From Pedobacter frigiditerrae (lineage in GTDB: Bacteria; Bacteroidota; Bacteroidia; Sphingobacteriales; Sphingobacteriaceae), in contig NZ_JAVTSS010000002.1 of assembly GCF_032678705.1 (NCBI RefSeq), positions 1,302,001 through 1,366,000 of the forward strand: DNA of 64,000 bases, written 5' to 3'. Below the pieces are notes generated by a model. It saw only the letters and a program-made list of their open reading frames with translations, did no database searches and was not told the origin of the DNA. Of this stretch, positions 1 to 9,268 are shown piece by piece (positions within the stretch are counted from its first letter, which is position 1; each line of letters begins with the position of its first letter). Position numbers and translations under genes: made by a program.

Positions 1-56
1 TGGAGTTTTTTATTGCGTTTTTAGTTGGTAAAACGGTTGTAAAGAAAATTATATAA
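1..56 (+). CDS. C-terminal end of an upstream gene (partial)
   Basis: An open frame enters from the left edge and ends in TAA at 54-56, 17 bases before the next start. The visible tail reads EFFIAFLVGKTVVKKII: a short hydrophobic stretch followed by lysines, as at the end of a membrane protein. In a polysaccharide cluster a Wzx-type flippase would fit, and none is otherwise present in this operon. That identity is only a guess from context; too little is visible to assign a family. Confidence 0.4.
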   Translation, partial: EFFIAFLVGKTVVKKII

Positions 57-73
57 AGATTAAAAAAAAAGAA

Positions 74-2290
74 ATGATCGGCGTTCTAAAAACGATTACT
101 AAGACCTTGACGAGAAAGATTATCACAAATGCTCAACTAAGTAATCTTCATCTCCTTAAGCAACTGTATGATGATGCGAAGCCACCGTTGTCTGGGCGCA
201 TTGTTGAACAGCGAAAACCCACAGTGGTGAATTTAAATGCCAATGATATATGCAACTCTAAGTGTGCAATGTGTAATATTTGGGAGCAGAAGCAAGATTT
301 TGAAGTTACACCCGAACAATTAAAATTTATTTTACAAGACCCACTTTATAGTGAAGTGAAACATGTGGGCATAACGGGGGGGGAACCGACCCTCAGGGAA
401 GATTTACCTGAACTTTATGAGGCTGTTATCCACGCGATACCTGGCCTTAAAGGGCTTAGTATTATAACTAATGCTATTAAAGAGAAAGATGTTATATCAA
501 GAATTGAGAAAGTAATTGAGAAAGTGCACCATTATAATAAGGATTTTAATATGATGGTTTCGCTTGATGGGTATGGAGATATGCACGATAAGGTTCGCGG
601 TAGACCAGGAAATTTTGTTACTGCTGTAAACGTTATCAATCACTTTCAGGCAAAAAAGATTCCATTGGCAATTGGGTGTACAATTTCAAAGGTGAATGTA
701 TGGGATGTTGAGGAATTACTGTTCTTTATGAAGAATAACAAAATTTATGGTAGATTTCGGGTTGCTGAGTTTATCAAAAGGCTCTATAATGACAACAAGG
801 CAAATGTAATTCGGAACTTTGATGAGGATGAAATTTATCAACTCATGTTGTTTTTCTACAAACTCATTTATACTTACGAGACCAATGAAACCTATATAAA
901 TACATATAGAAGCATTATTAATATATTGAACGGGGGTAAGCGGTTGGTGGGTTGCCCCTACCAAGGTGATGGAGTAGTTCTCAACTCACGTGGTGAACTA
1001 GCTTATTGTGCGCCTAAATCATCAATTATCGGTAATGGGCTCAATGAAAGTTCGAATTTAATTTATGATACCAACACTGATGAGCGGCGCCGAATATTAG
1101 ATCAGGAATGTGATGCGTGTATTCATGATTATCATGCCCCGCTTACTGGCGCGGCCTATAAGGAGAGTTTATCCGCCCATTTTTGGAGAAACAGATTAAA
1201 CATTGATTCCGAGGGGCCTTTGTTCTCCGATAGATTCATCAAACCAAGAAGGTTAGTAAAAAAAGGCATTAAACAGGTATTGATAGTTGGTTGGTATGGT
1301 ACCGAAACAGTTGGTGACAAGGCAATTCTTGGAGGTATAGTAGATCAACTTGATAGCCTGTATCAAAATAATTATCAACTAGTTATAGCAAGTATCTTTC
1401 CATTTATCACCGAGCGTACATGTAAGGAATTAAATCTTAATGCAAACGTAATAGACGCCTATTCAAAGGAGCTAATTGCTTTTTCGAAGGGATCGGATGT
1501 TGTAATTATGGGAGGTGGCCCTTTGATGGATCTTGAAGATTTAGCAATACCTTTAAGAGCATTTCAGTATGCCAAATTAGAAGGTAATTCAACTATCATT
1601 TACGGATGTGGCTTAGGGCCATTGACTAAAACGAGATACATAAATGTTGTATCCGAAATATTAAAGTTGGCAGATGACATTAGGTTGCGCGACAATAAAA
1701 GTATTAAACTTGCCAAGTCAAGCTTTAGAATTGAGAAAGAGATTACACTTTCTGGTGATCCAGCTAAAATCTACTTAAGCAGATATCCAGATAAGCAGTC
1801 AGACCCAAAAATACTAAGGTGTTACGTGAGGGAATGGACTCACGAATATGCAGCTGAAATGACCCAAGATGATTTTTATTTGAAAAAGCTAAGCTTCGAA
1901 GGAGCATTGGCAGCGTTCATAAAACGTAAGGCTTTAGAGATTGGTGCTAGAGAGATCCGCTTTGAGAATATGCATAACTTCGTGATCGGAAACGATGACA
2001 GAGATTTTTCGAGATATTTTCTTGACCAATATTTTAAGGACTGGGAAGATACTTTAGTTAGCTACGATAAATATCTTGCTACGGTTGATTCGATTGTAAA
2101 ATCGATGCAAAATTCATCACATAATATTTGCATGAGATTTCATTCGGTTGTTTTTGCACACACACTGAAGACTAGTTTCACTGCAGTAGATTACACAATG
2201 GGGGGTAAAATTAACAATTACCTATCTGACAACAACTGCATTGAGAAATTGGTAAATGTTGACGACTTAATAGCAAATTACAATGATTAA
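74..2290 (+). CDS. Radical SAM protein fused to polysaccharide pyruvyl transferase
   Basis: This is a 738-residue two-domain protein. Residues about 45-390 form a radical SAM domain with the 4Fe-4S motif C60-x3-C64-x2-C67 and the GGEP motif at 102-105. Later cysteines (C294, C312, C346, C349) are placed like a SPASM-type auxiliary cluster. Residues about 400-735 match the polysaccharide pyruvyl transferase (CsaB/WcaK) fold, beginning with a glycine-rich segment (GWYGTETVGDKAILGG) and carrying a late RFHSV motif. The second half probably puts a pyruvyl ketal on a sugar; the substrate of the radical half is unknown. The gene heads a polysaccharide operon and overlaps the next gene by 8 bases. 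A run of eight G at 376-383 lies in the GGEP codons. Family calls are firm; the joint function is inferred. Confidence 0.85.
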   Translation: MIGVLKTITKTLTRKIITNAQLSNLHLLKQLYDDAKPPLSGRIVEQRKPTVVNLNANDICNSKCAMCNIWEQKQDFEVTPEQLKFILQDPLYSEVKHVGITGGEPTLREDLPELYEAVIHAIPGLKGLSIITNAIKEKDVISRIEKVIEKVHHYNKDFNMMVSLDGYGDMHDKVRGRPGNFVTAVNVINHFQAKKIPLAIGCTISKVNVWDVEELLFFMKNNKIYGRFRVAEFIKRLYNDNKANVIRNFDEDEIYQLMLFFYKLIYTYETNETYINTYRSIINILNGGKRLVGCPYQGDGVVLNSRGELAYCAPKSSIIGNGLNESSNLIYDTNTDERRRILDQECDACIHDYHAPLTGAAYKESLSAHFWRNRLNIDSEGPLFSDRFIKPRRLVKKGIKQVLIVGWYGTETVGDKAILGGIVDQLDSLYQNNYQLVIASIFPFITERTCKELNLNANVIDAYSKELIAFSKGSDVVIMGGGPLMDLEDLAIPLRAFQYAKLEGNSTIIYGCGLGPLTKTRYINVVSEILKLADDIRLRDNKSIKLAKSSFRIEKEITLSGDPAKIYLSRYPDKQSDPKILRCYVREWTHEYAAEMTQDDFYLKKLSFEGALAAFIKRKALEIGAREIRFENMHNFVIGNDDRDFSRYFLDQYFKDWEDTLVSYDKYLATVDSIVKSMQNSSHNICMRFHSVVFAHTLKTSFTAVDYTMGGKINNYLSDNNCIEKLVNVDDLIANYND

Positions 2291-3521
2291 AGTTGTCCAA
2301 ATAAGTACATTCACAACAGGAGGGGCTGGTATTGCTGCATACAGGTTGCATCAAAGTTTAATGCAGCGTGCCGATTGTGAATCAATTTTGGTATGTAGAG
2401 ATGCAGGTATACACAAGGGAGAAAAGAATGTAATTGAAGTTGGACCAAAACCTGTTACACTAAAAAAAAGAGTGCTCAATAGAATAGATCACCTGCTTGG
2501 TAATAGTACTAACTTCGGCCTCGAGATATCAGCTCAAGAGGGTAATTATGAATTAGTTAGTTGGCCAGAAACCCATTTTAACGTTGAACTTGAGCAAGTA
2601 ATTAAAGAAGCTGACATTATACACCTCCATTGGGTAGCGGAATTTATAAATTTTCCAACATTTTTTAGTAAGCTAAAAAAGAAAAAGATAGTTTGGACGC
2701 TACATGACATGAATCCTTTTATGGGGATTTTTCATTATCTCGGTGATAAGGCTAGCAATTTGGCGTTAAGAGATTTGGATGAAAAGGCCTTCAGAATAAA
2801 AAAAGACAGTCTAAAAAAATCCAATAACATATGTGTTGTGTCATTAAGTGAATGGATTCAAAAAGAGGCCAAGAAAAATGAAGTTTTTGCGAAATTTAAT
2901 TATAAAAAGATTCCCAATGGCGTTGATGTCAATGTATTTAAACCAACAGTGAAAGAAGACGCAAGAAATCAATTGAATCTTGAAAAGGATTCTTTCGTGA
3001 TGTTGGTTGTTTCTGAAAACCTAAAAAACTATAGGAAAGGTTTAGATATTTTAATTGATGCCTTGCCCTTACTTAAAACAACAACGCCAACAAAAATACA
3101 AGTCATATCTGTCGGTGGCGGGGAACTAAGTGTAAGTGGTTTTAAATACAAGTCTTTCGGTAAAGTATTAGATGAAAAAAAACTGGCCATTATTTATTCA
3201 AGTGCTGACGTTTTCGTAATGCCATCAAGGGAGGATAATTTGCCAAATGTAATGTTAGAAGCGCTTGCTTGTGGTACTCCAGTAGTAGGCTTTACCATTG
3301 GTGGGCAAAAAGATTACATTTTGCCATTAGATACCGGAGTTTTAGCTGAAGAAGGTTCTCCTGCTTCTCTTGCTGGAGCAATAAAGAGTTTGATTGACAA
3401 TTACAGCTCATTTGATAGAGAGAAAATCTCAAGCTTTGCGGGAGAGCATTTCCACAAGGAGAAGCAGCTAGCCGCTCATTATGCTTTATATAAAGAATTG
3501 TTAGGACCAGTTGAAAATTAA
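2283..3521 (+). CDS. Glycosyltransferase family 4 (WcaC-like)
   Basis: A 412-residue GT-B enzyme that would add a sugar from a nucleotide-sugar donor to the growing lipid-linked repeat at the inner face of the membrane. The N-terminus has the GGAGIAAYRL segment typical of GT4 enzymes of colanic-acid type. The C-terminal donor-binding region has EDNLPNVMLEALACGTPVV (residues about 317-335), matching the family's acidic-x7-Glu signature. The start overlaps the preceding gene by 8 bases, so the two are probably translationally coupled. Donor and linkage cannot be read from the sequence. Confidence 0.85.
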   Translation: MIKVVQISTFTTGGAGIAAYRLHQSLMQRADCESILVCRDAGIHKGEKNVIEVGPKPVTLKKRVLNRIDHLLGNSTNFGLEISAQEGNYELVSWPETHFNVELEQVIKEADIIHLHWVAEFINFPTFFSKLKKKKIVWTLHDMNPFMGIFHYLGDKASNLALRDLDEKAFRIKKDSLKKSNNICVVSLSEWIQKEAKKNEVFAKFNYKKIPNGVDVNVFKPTVKEDARNQLNLEKDSFVMLVVSENLKNYRKGLDILIDALPLLKTTTPTKIQVISVGGGELSVSGFKYKSFGKVLDEKKLAIIYSSADVFVMPSREDNLPNVMLEALACGTPVVGFTIGGQKDYILPLDTGVLAEEGSPASLAGAIKSLIDNYSSFDREKISSFAGEHFHKEKQLAAHYALYKELLGPVEN

Positions 3522-3565
3522 GTATGCTACGAAAATATTTTACGAAAAGAAATAAGATATAGGAT

Positions 3566-4399
3566 ATGGACAATGGATGTCTTTTCTCGATTATTATTCC
3601 AACTTTTAACTCCGCAGCAGTTGTGGCAGGAGCAATAGAAAGTATTTTGAAGCAAAGCTTTAGCGAATATGAAGTTCTGATTATTGACGGAAAATCAAAT
3701 GACACCACAGTAGACATAGCAAATTCATATAATGATGATAGAATAAAAGTGTTTTCAGAAAAGGACAATGGGATCTATGACGCCATGAATAAGGGAGTGA
3801 GCTATGCTACAGGTAAATGGCTGCTTTTTTTAGGCAGCGATGATGAACTGCATGATGAGCAGGTGCTGAGCGAAATATCCCCAATTGCACTTGACGGGAC
3901 TAAGAAGTTAATTTATGGGAATGTAGTGTTGGTTGGTAAAACAATATGGGGTGAAGATGGGCAAGTTTTTGATGGTGAGTTTAGCACTGGGAAGCTTTTA
4001 GTTACCAATATATCTCATCAAGCAATATTTTACCAAAGGAGTATCTTTGAAGAATGTGGCCCTTATAATTTGAAGTATAAGATTTGTGCTGACTACGATT
4101 TTAACTTACGTGTTGCAGCAAAACATCAATTATATTATGTGGATATAATTGTAGCTAAATTTAATGCAGGTGGCGCCAGTACCAGTCAAAAAGATGAGCC
4201 ATTTGTTGAGGATTTTTATGACAACGTATTTGAGTATTTTGACAACAGCTTAATGAGACATCATTTAAGGATATATGATTATCAGTACTTTGCTCAGGGA
4301 GAGAAGAAAATTAGAAATAAGCAATTATTCAAGGGGCTACGAATTATCTGTATCGAACTGTTGTCTAGGATTAAAAATATTAGAATTTTAAGTATATGA
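3566..4399 (+). CDS. Glycosyltransferase family 2 (WcaE-like)
   Basis: A 277-residue GT-A enzyme. The N-terminus FSIIIPTFNSA begins the nucleotide-binding Rossmann-like half, LIIDGKSNDTT is the acidic segment, and FLGSDDEL supplies the metal-binding DxD-type motif. The segment DNGIYDAMNKG is characteristic of WcaE-type colanic acid glycosyltransferases. Its stop overlaps the next start (ATGA at 4396-4399), which indicates coupled translation within the operon. The specific sugar transferred is unknown. Confidence 0.85.
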   Translation: MDNGCLFSIIIPTFNSAAVVAGAIESILKQSFSEYEVLIIDGKSNDTTVDIANSYNDDRIKVFSEKDNGIYDAMNKGVSYATGKWLLFLGSDDELHDEQVLSEISPIALDGTKKLIYGNVVLVGKTIWGEDGQVFDGEFSTGKLLVTNISHQAIFYQRSIFEECGPYNLKYKICADYDFNLRVAAKHQLYYVDIIVAKFNAGGASTSQKDEPFVEDFYDNVFEYFDNSLMRHHLRIYDYQYFAQGEKKIRNKQLFKGLRIICIELLSRIKNIRILSI

Positions 4400-5469
4400 T
4401 TAAACCAATAGCTATTCACTTACCTCAATTTCATCCATTTCCTGAAAATGATGAATGGTGGGGGAAAGGTTTTACAGAGTGGACTAATGTGGTTAAGGGG
4501 AAGCCTTTATTTGAAGGGCATTACCAACCTCATTTGCCTGCCGATTTAGGGTTTTACGATCTGCGTTTAGCGGAGGCTCGGCTTGCCCAAATTAACCTAG
4601 CTAAAGAATATGGCATTTATGGTTTTTGTTACTATCACTACTGGTTTAATGGAAAACGTTTAATGCAGGAACCTTTGGACCGAATGTTATTAAATAAAGA
4701 AGAAGATTTCCCATTTATGCTTTGTTGGGCTAATGAAAATTGGACTAGACGCTGGGATGGGCAGGAACAAGAAGTTTTAATGAAACAGAATTACAGTGAA
4801 GCAGATGATATCGCACACATTCACTTTTTGATAAATCATTTTTTTAGTGATGTTAGATATATTAAGGTAGATGGTAAACCCTTTGTGGCCATCTATAGGC
4901 CTGATCTTTTTCCGGATATTTCAAGAACACTGGCTGTATGGAGGCAAGAAGCCTTAAAGTTAGGTCTTGAAGGGTTGCATATTGCCTACTTTCAGAGCTT
5001 TAATAATAACACCCCTCCGGGCACCTTAGGCTTTGACATGGCCATTAACTTTGAGCCAAGTTACGCTAACAAACCCTATCCAGAATTCTCACTTTTAAGT
5101 AAGTTATACAATAAGGTGGGTATAAAAAGGTATGATTTTGCAAATGGCATATACTCTTACGCAAAGCTTGTTGAAAATGCAATGAACAGATTTATTGTTA
5201 ATAAAGACATTTATCCAGGGATTACACCTATGTGGGATAACGCGGCGAGAAGGAAAGCGAATGCAACAATATTCAAGGGATCTACCCCAGAATTGTATGG
5301 GAAGTGGTTACAGCATATCGTTTCAAAATATAAATTGGCTAATGCCCCAAATAAATATCTATTCATTAATGCTTGGAATGAGTGGGCAGAGGGTAATCAC
5401 TTGGAACCCTGCCAGAAATGGGGCAAACGCTATTTAGAAATGACCAAGAGCAAAATAGATGAGCAATAA
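4396..5469 (+). CDS. WbsX / GH99-like polysaccharide biosynthesis protein
   Basis: A 357-residue protein of the WbsX (glyco_hydro_99-like) family, common in O-antigen and capsule clusters. Recognisable segments are the N-terminal AIHLPQFHPFPENDEWWGKG, CWANENWTRRWDG in the middle, and FINAWNEWAEGNHLEP near the end. The family is related to endo-acting glycosidases, but in biosynthetic clusters it is usually treated as a glycosyltransferase-like or chain-modifying protein without a proven reaction. It is coupled to the preceding gene by an ATGA overlap and to the following gene by an 11-base overlap. The family call is firm; the activity is unknown. Confidence 0.85.
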   Translation: MIKPIAIHLPQFHPFPENDEWWGKGFTEWTNVVKGKPLFEGHYQPHLPADLGFYDLRLAEARLAQINLAKEYGIYGFCYYHYWFNGKRLMQEPLDRMLLNKEEDFPFMLCWANENWTRRWDGQEQEVLMKQNYSEADDIAHIHFLINHFFSDVRYIKVDGKPFVAIYRPDLFPDISRTLAVWRQEALKLGLEGLHIAYFQSFNNNTPPGTLGFDMAINFEPSYANKPYPEFSLLSKLYNKVGIKRYDFANGIYSYAKLVENAMNRFIVNKDIYPGITPMWDNAARRKANATIFKGSTPELYGKWLQHIVSKYKLANAPNKYLFINAWNEWAEGNHLEPCQKWGKRYLEMTKSKIDEQ

Positions 5470-6406
5470 GGCACCTCTAGTATCGGTAATCATACCCAAC
5501 TATAATCACGGGGTCTATTTAAAGAAACGGTTAGACTCTGTGCTTGACCAGAGTTACCAAAACTTTGAAGTGATTATTTTGGATGATTGCTCTACGGACA
5601 ATAGTAGAGACGTAATTGAAAATTACCGTGGCCATACAAAAATTAGCTGTATTATATATAATGAGGTGAATGGCGGTGTTCCCTTTTACCAATGGAAAAA
5701 AGCGCTGGGATTTACAAGTGGTGAGCTTATTTGGATAGCGGAAAGTGATGACTATGCTGACTTAAATTTTTTGACAAGCTTGGTTGATAGGATTTCAGAT
5801 GATGTAGGAATTGTTTTCTCTGATTCGAATGTGGTAGATCACAATGGAATTATCCATAACGACTATTATAAGAATTTTAGGAATAAAAATTTTAATACTA
5901 GTAAATGGAACAGCGATTATGTAATAACAGGTATTGAGGAAATAGAAGCTAATCTTGTTTTTGAGTGCACTATAAATAACATGAGTGCTACTATTTTCAA
6001 GAAAGATTTGGTGAATAGCTTGGACTTTGACCAGCTTTTCAAGTTTAAATATTGTGGTGATTGGTATTTTCTGATGTCAATGGCGCTACAAACGAAAATT
6101 GCCTATTGTGCAAAACCACTTAACTATTTTAAATATGGTACCAATAATTTTAAAAAAGGCACGAAGTCTACATTAAATTATCTTAGAGAACGTTCAATGG
6201 TCCGCTATTTCCTTTGGGATGAGTTAAATGAGCTAACAGTTGCTACCAAAAATAAAGTTTACAAACAATTGGGTATGGAGATGAGAATCATGATTAATGA
6301 AACTTTAAAATTGAAAATCAATCCGCTTCACTTGTTTCAAATGTTCACCTATTTACTGCGGTTGAAGGTTGGCTTGTTTAGAAAACAAATGGCAAATATT
6401 TTCTAA
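5459..6406 (+). CDS. Glycosyltransferase family 2
   Basis: A 315-residue GT-A enzyme. The N-terminus VSVIIPNYNHGVYL, the segment VIILDDCSTDNS and the motif WIAESDDYAD (DxD-type metal site) are all standard for family 2. The C-terminal part is basic and without clear membrane helices, so it is probably a peripheral cytoplasmic enzyme. It starts inside the preceding gene's last codons. Which linkage it makes cannot be told. Confidence 0.85.
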   Translation: MSNKAPLVSVIIPNYNHGVYLKKRLDSVLDQSYQNFEVIILDDCSTDNSRDVIENYRGHTKISCIIYNEVNGGVPFYQWKKALGFTSGELIWIAESDDYADLNFLTSLVDRISDDVGIVFSDSNVVDHNGIIHNDYYKNFRNKNFNTSKWNSDYVITGIEEIEANLVFECTINNMSATIFKKDLVNSLDFDQLFKFKYCGDWYFLMSMALQTKIAYCAKPLNYFKYGTNNFKKGTKSTLNYLRERSMVRYFLWDELNELTVATKNKVYKQLGMEMRIMINETLKLKINPLHLFQMFTYLLRLKVGLFRKQMANIF

Positions 6407-6412
6407 TAAAAA

Positions 6413-7591
6413 ATGAAAAAAAAAGCAATTTTACTGATTACCCAAACGGATTGGACCGAAAAACTAGGTGCAGCCAAAGTTCATATAGAGCTAAAACAAG
6501 AATATGAAAAGATTGGTTATCATGTAGACAAATTGTCTTTTGAGGATTTGTATCCTAACGGACAGAGTGCCTTCGATAAGATCTTTGGTGAGTTTTACAT
6601 CAGTAAAATTCATAAATTTTTGAAAAAGAATGCTCGTCATTACGACATTATCGATGCCAATATTCATTGTATCATACACCCTAAAAATAAGTACGATTTT
6701 AAAGGCATAGTTTTAGTTCGGTCTCATGGCATAGGACCAATTTACAGACATGCAGAACAGCATATAGAGCGGTATAGACATACCTTGAAAGCTTTTGATA
6801 AGAAACCAAAGCTTAAAACTCGAATAGGGAATTTGTACAGAAAGTTGCAAAAGAAAGTTAATGAAAATGACTTTAATCTATCTATCCAACATGCAGACAT
6901 TGTCCATTGTCTTAACTATGATGAATATAAGTACTACTTGAATGCTGGGGTAGCTAAGAGAAAACTATTTGTTATACCTAATGGAATAGGAGATAAATTT
7001 ATTGAGGAATGTAATGATAGAATAGTAACAAAGAAAGAAAACGTATTGTCATTTGTGGGTTCTTGGACTTTGAGGAAGGGAGTTAAGGATTTAAGTGAGA
7101 TCTTAAACAAACTTGATCAAAAAGGAGGCGTTAGCAAGCTCATGTTAGTAGGCGGTTTTACATTAGAGGAAGAGATTTTAAGAGACTTTTCGGATGAGCA
7201 AAAGCAGAAGTTAGAAGTAATACCTACTTATGACTCAAAAAGTTTGATTAGCATTTTAAATAGGGCATACATAGGTGTTTTTCCTAGCTATGTAGAGGGC
7301 TTCCCACTTGCAATTATCGAACAATTGGCATGTGGCATACCGATAGTAGCATACAGGGTGCCAGGTCCCAAAGATATTTTAGCTGAACTTGACAATGAAC
7401 TTCTAGTCGAACCTGGCAACATAGAAGAGTTTGTATATAAGGCTAAAAGATTATTGGAGATGAAAAATGAAGATTATTTATTGTTGTCGGCAAACTGTAA
7501 GGCGATCTCTTTGAATTATAAGCTCAGTAGTATTGCTGCTGAATTTATTGATGTTTATAACACTTTCTCAGATGATAAAAAAGGAAATTAA
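6413..7591 (+). CDS. Glycosyltransferase family 4
   Basis: A 392-residue GT-B enzyme. The C-terminal donor site contains PSYVEGFPLAIIEQLACGIP, a proper Glu-x7-Glu signature (EGFPLAIIE), preceded by a Rossmann segment starting FVGSWTLRKGV. It follows the family 2 gene by six bases. The last 20 bases overlap the start of the following acyltransferase, so the two are probably co-translated. The donor sugar is unknown. Confidence 0.85.
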   Translation: MKKKAILLITQTDWTEKLGAAKVHIELKQEYEKIGYHVDKLSFEDLYPNGQSAFDKIFGEFYISKIHKFLKKNARHYDIIDANIHCIIHPKNKYDFKGIVLVRSHGIGPIYRHAEQHIERYRHTLKAFDKKPKLKTRIGNLYRKLQKKVNENDFNLSIQHADIVHCLNYDEYKYYLNAGVAKRKLFVIPNGIGDKFIEECNDRIVTKKENVLSFVGSWTLRKGVKDLSEILNKLDQKGGVSKLMLVGGFTLEEEILRDFSDEQKQKLEVIPTYDSKSLISILNRAYIGVFPSYVEGFPLAIIEQLACGIPIVAYRVPGPKDILAELDNELLVEPGNIEEFVYKAKRLLEMKNEDYLLLSANCKAISLNYKLSSIAAEFIDVYNTFSDDKKGN

Positions 7592-8648
7592 ATCTTTGAC
7601 AGGTATTAGAGGTATTGCAGCAATTTATGTAGCAGTTTTTCATTTTTATCTTCATTATACTCAATCTAATAGTAATAATTTCTTGTCAAAAAACAGTTAT
7701 TTACATTCTTTATTATACCATGGTTATCTCGGAGTTGATTTGTTTTTTATATTGAGTGCGTTTGTAATCACCCTTACCTCTAGTAAATATTTTGAGGATA
7801 AATTTGAGTTTAAAGATTACAAGAATTTTATGATAAAAAGATGGATAAGAATCTATCCAACTTATGCAATAATTCTTATAGTTACTTTTTTTTATTCTGG
7901 ACAGACACATAGGGTGGGTAATTTCTTATTAAGCTTTAGCCTTTTAAATTCTTTATTTGGCTTGCCCTATCTGGTTGGTCATTTTTGGTCGTTGAGCACA
8001 GAATGGGTTACTTATATGACCTACCCGATTCTCTATAGACTTTTTTCTGCTGCAAGGCTTTTAAAGTGGCAACTTTTAATATTAATTGGAATTTTAATAC
8101 TATATTCTACTTGTGTACTTTACTACAAAGAATATGCTATACAACCATTTAGCTTTGTAATAAATGGTGGCTACTATGGGTTATTCAGGTGCTTTGGCGA
8201 TTATTTTTTAGGTGTATTTGCTTTTAAAATATTTAGTCACTATCCAAAATCAAAAGAGATAGCGGGAATAACTTCCATTGTAATAATTTTTATTTTGATC
8301 TGCTTATTATCTTTCGCTAAGGCAGATCTATTAATCGTTATTTTATTTGTCGCCTTAATCCTAAGTTTAACCAACGATAATAATGTTGTATCAAAACTAA
8401 TGAGCACAAAGCCAATTTATATATTGGGGTTAATATCTTATCCGCTGTATCTAATCCATGCAATATTACTTTATTATTTAGATTACCTTAAAACCTTATT
8501 AAGTATCTTTTATGGATATAACAATTTCTATCTGATTTTAATGTTGCTTTTTTTAGCGCTATCAGTGATTTTTTCTTATATTTTTACTTTTTTTATTGAG
8601 AAGCCGATCATTTCTTTTTGTAATAAGAAAATACATCGGGTAGGTTAA
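7572..8648 (+). CDS. Membrane acyltransferase 3 (O-acetyltransferase) family protein
   Basis: A polytopic protein of 358 residues, counted from the ATG at 7572. This start is preferred over an upstream in-frame start at 7533 because MIKKEIKSLTGIRGIAAIYV is the usual family N-terminus. It has about ten hydrophobic segments. Early motifs are LTGIRGIAA, then HFYLHY with the conserved His, then GYLGVDLFFILSAFVI, followed by KRWIRIYPTY. Such proteins O-acylate polysaccharides or lipid-linked sugars. It overlaps the preceding glycosyltransferase by 20 bases. The acyl group and target are inferred only from the cluster. Confidence 0.85.
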   Translation: MIKKEIKSLTGIRGIAAIYVAVFHFYLHYTQSNSNNFLSKNSYLHSLLYHGYLGVDLFFILSAFVITLTSSKYFEDKFEFKDYKNFMIKRWIRIYPTYAIILIVTFFYSGQTHRVGNFLLSFSLLNSLFGLPYLVGHFWSLSTEWVTYMTYPILYRLFSAARLLKWQLLILIGILILYSTCVLYYKEYAIQPFSFVINGGYYGLFRCFGDYFLGVFAFKIFSHYPKSKEIAGITSIVIIFILICLLSFAKADLLIVILFVALILSLTNDNNVVSKLMSTKPIYILGLISYPLYLIHAILLYYLDYLKTLLSIFYGYNNFYLILMLLFLALSVIFSYIFTFFIEKPIISFCNKKIHRVG

Positions 8649-8667
8649 CATTACTACTTAAATTTGA

Positions 8668-9258
8668 ATGAAAAGCACACAAAACTTCGCCGCGAAGATT
8701 ATTTACAGATTTCGAACCCTAAGAAACGGTTTCCGTAGATTTTACCTTCGGTTACAAGGCCTCACTACGGGAGAAGGAACATTTTTGGGAAAAATTGACA
8801 TTGAATGGCCGGGAAGCGTAGCGTTTGGAAAAAACTGTACCGTCCAAAATAACATCGCCTTCTGGGTACAAAGTCCCTTTAATGCTTCAAATAGAATTAC
8901 GATAGGAGATAATGTTTTTATTGGTAGAAATACGGAGTTTAATTGTTGTGATTTTATAAAAATAGGTGACAATTGTTTAATTGCAAGTGCTGTGGTGTTT
9001 GTTGATTCGGCCCATACTTTTGCTAAGGAGGGGATAATTAGTAAGCAGCCTACAAAGTTAAAGGGAATAGTTGTAGAGGAAGATGTGTGGATTGGTACAG
9101 GGGCGAAAATTTTGCAAGGTGTACATTTGTGTCAAGGTTGTATTATTGGGGCTGGTGCGGTTGTAAATAAACGTGTCCCTGCTTATGAAATATGGGCGGG
9201 AGTACCAGCAGTTAAAATTGGCGAGCGCAAGGATAGCAAATATTCAAATCAACACTAA
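8668..9258 (+). CDS. Hexapeptide-repeat (LbH) acyltransferase
   Basis: A 196-residue left-handed beta-helix protein. Repeated hexapeptides run from about residue 45 to the end (for example ITIGDNVFIG, IKIGDNCLIA, VVEEDVWIGTGAKI). The segment SAHTF contains the probable catalytic His, and the end IWAGVPAVKIGER is standard for this family. These enzymes transfer an acetyl or similar group from acyl-CoA to sugar hydroxyl or amino groups. It is one of four such proteins in this operon, which suggests a heavily acylated polymer. Confidence 0.85.
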   Translation: MKSTQNFAAKIIYRFRTLRNGFRRFYLRLQGLTTGEGTFLGKIDIEWPGSVAFGKNCTVQNNIAFWVQSPFNASNRITIGDNVFIGRNTEFNCCDFIKIGDNCLIASAVVFVDSAHTFAKEGIISKQPTKLKGIVVEEDVWIGTGAKILQGVHLCQGCIIGAGAVVNKRVPAYEIWAGVPAVKIGERKDSKYSNQH

Positions 9259-9268
9259 ATTCATTATA

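Noticed and set aside
3292..3768. 158-residue minus-strand open frame
   Set aside because: It lies opposite two well-supported glycosyltransferase genes and has no family features.
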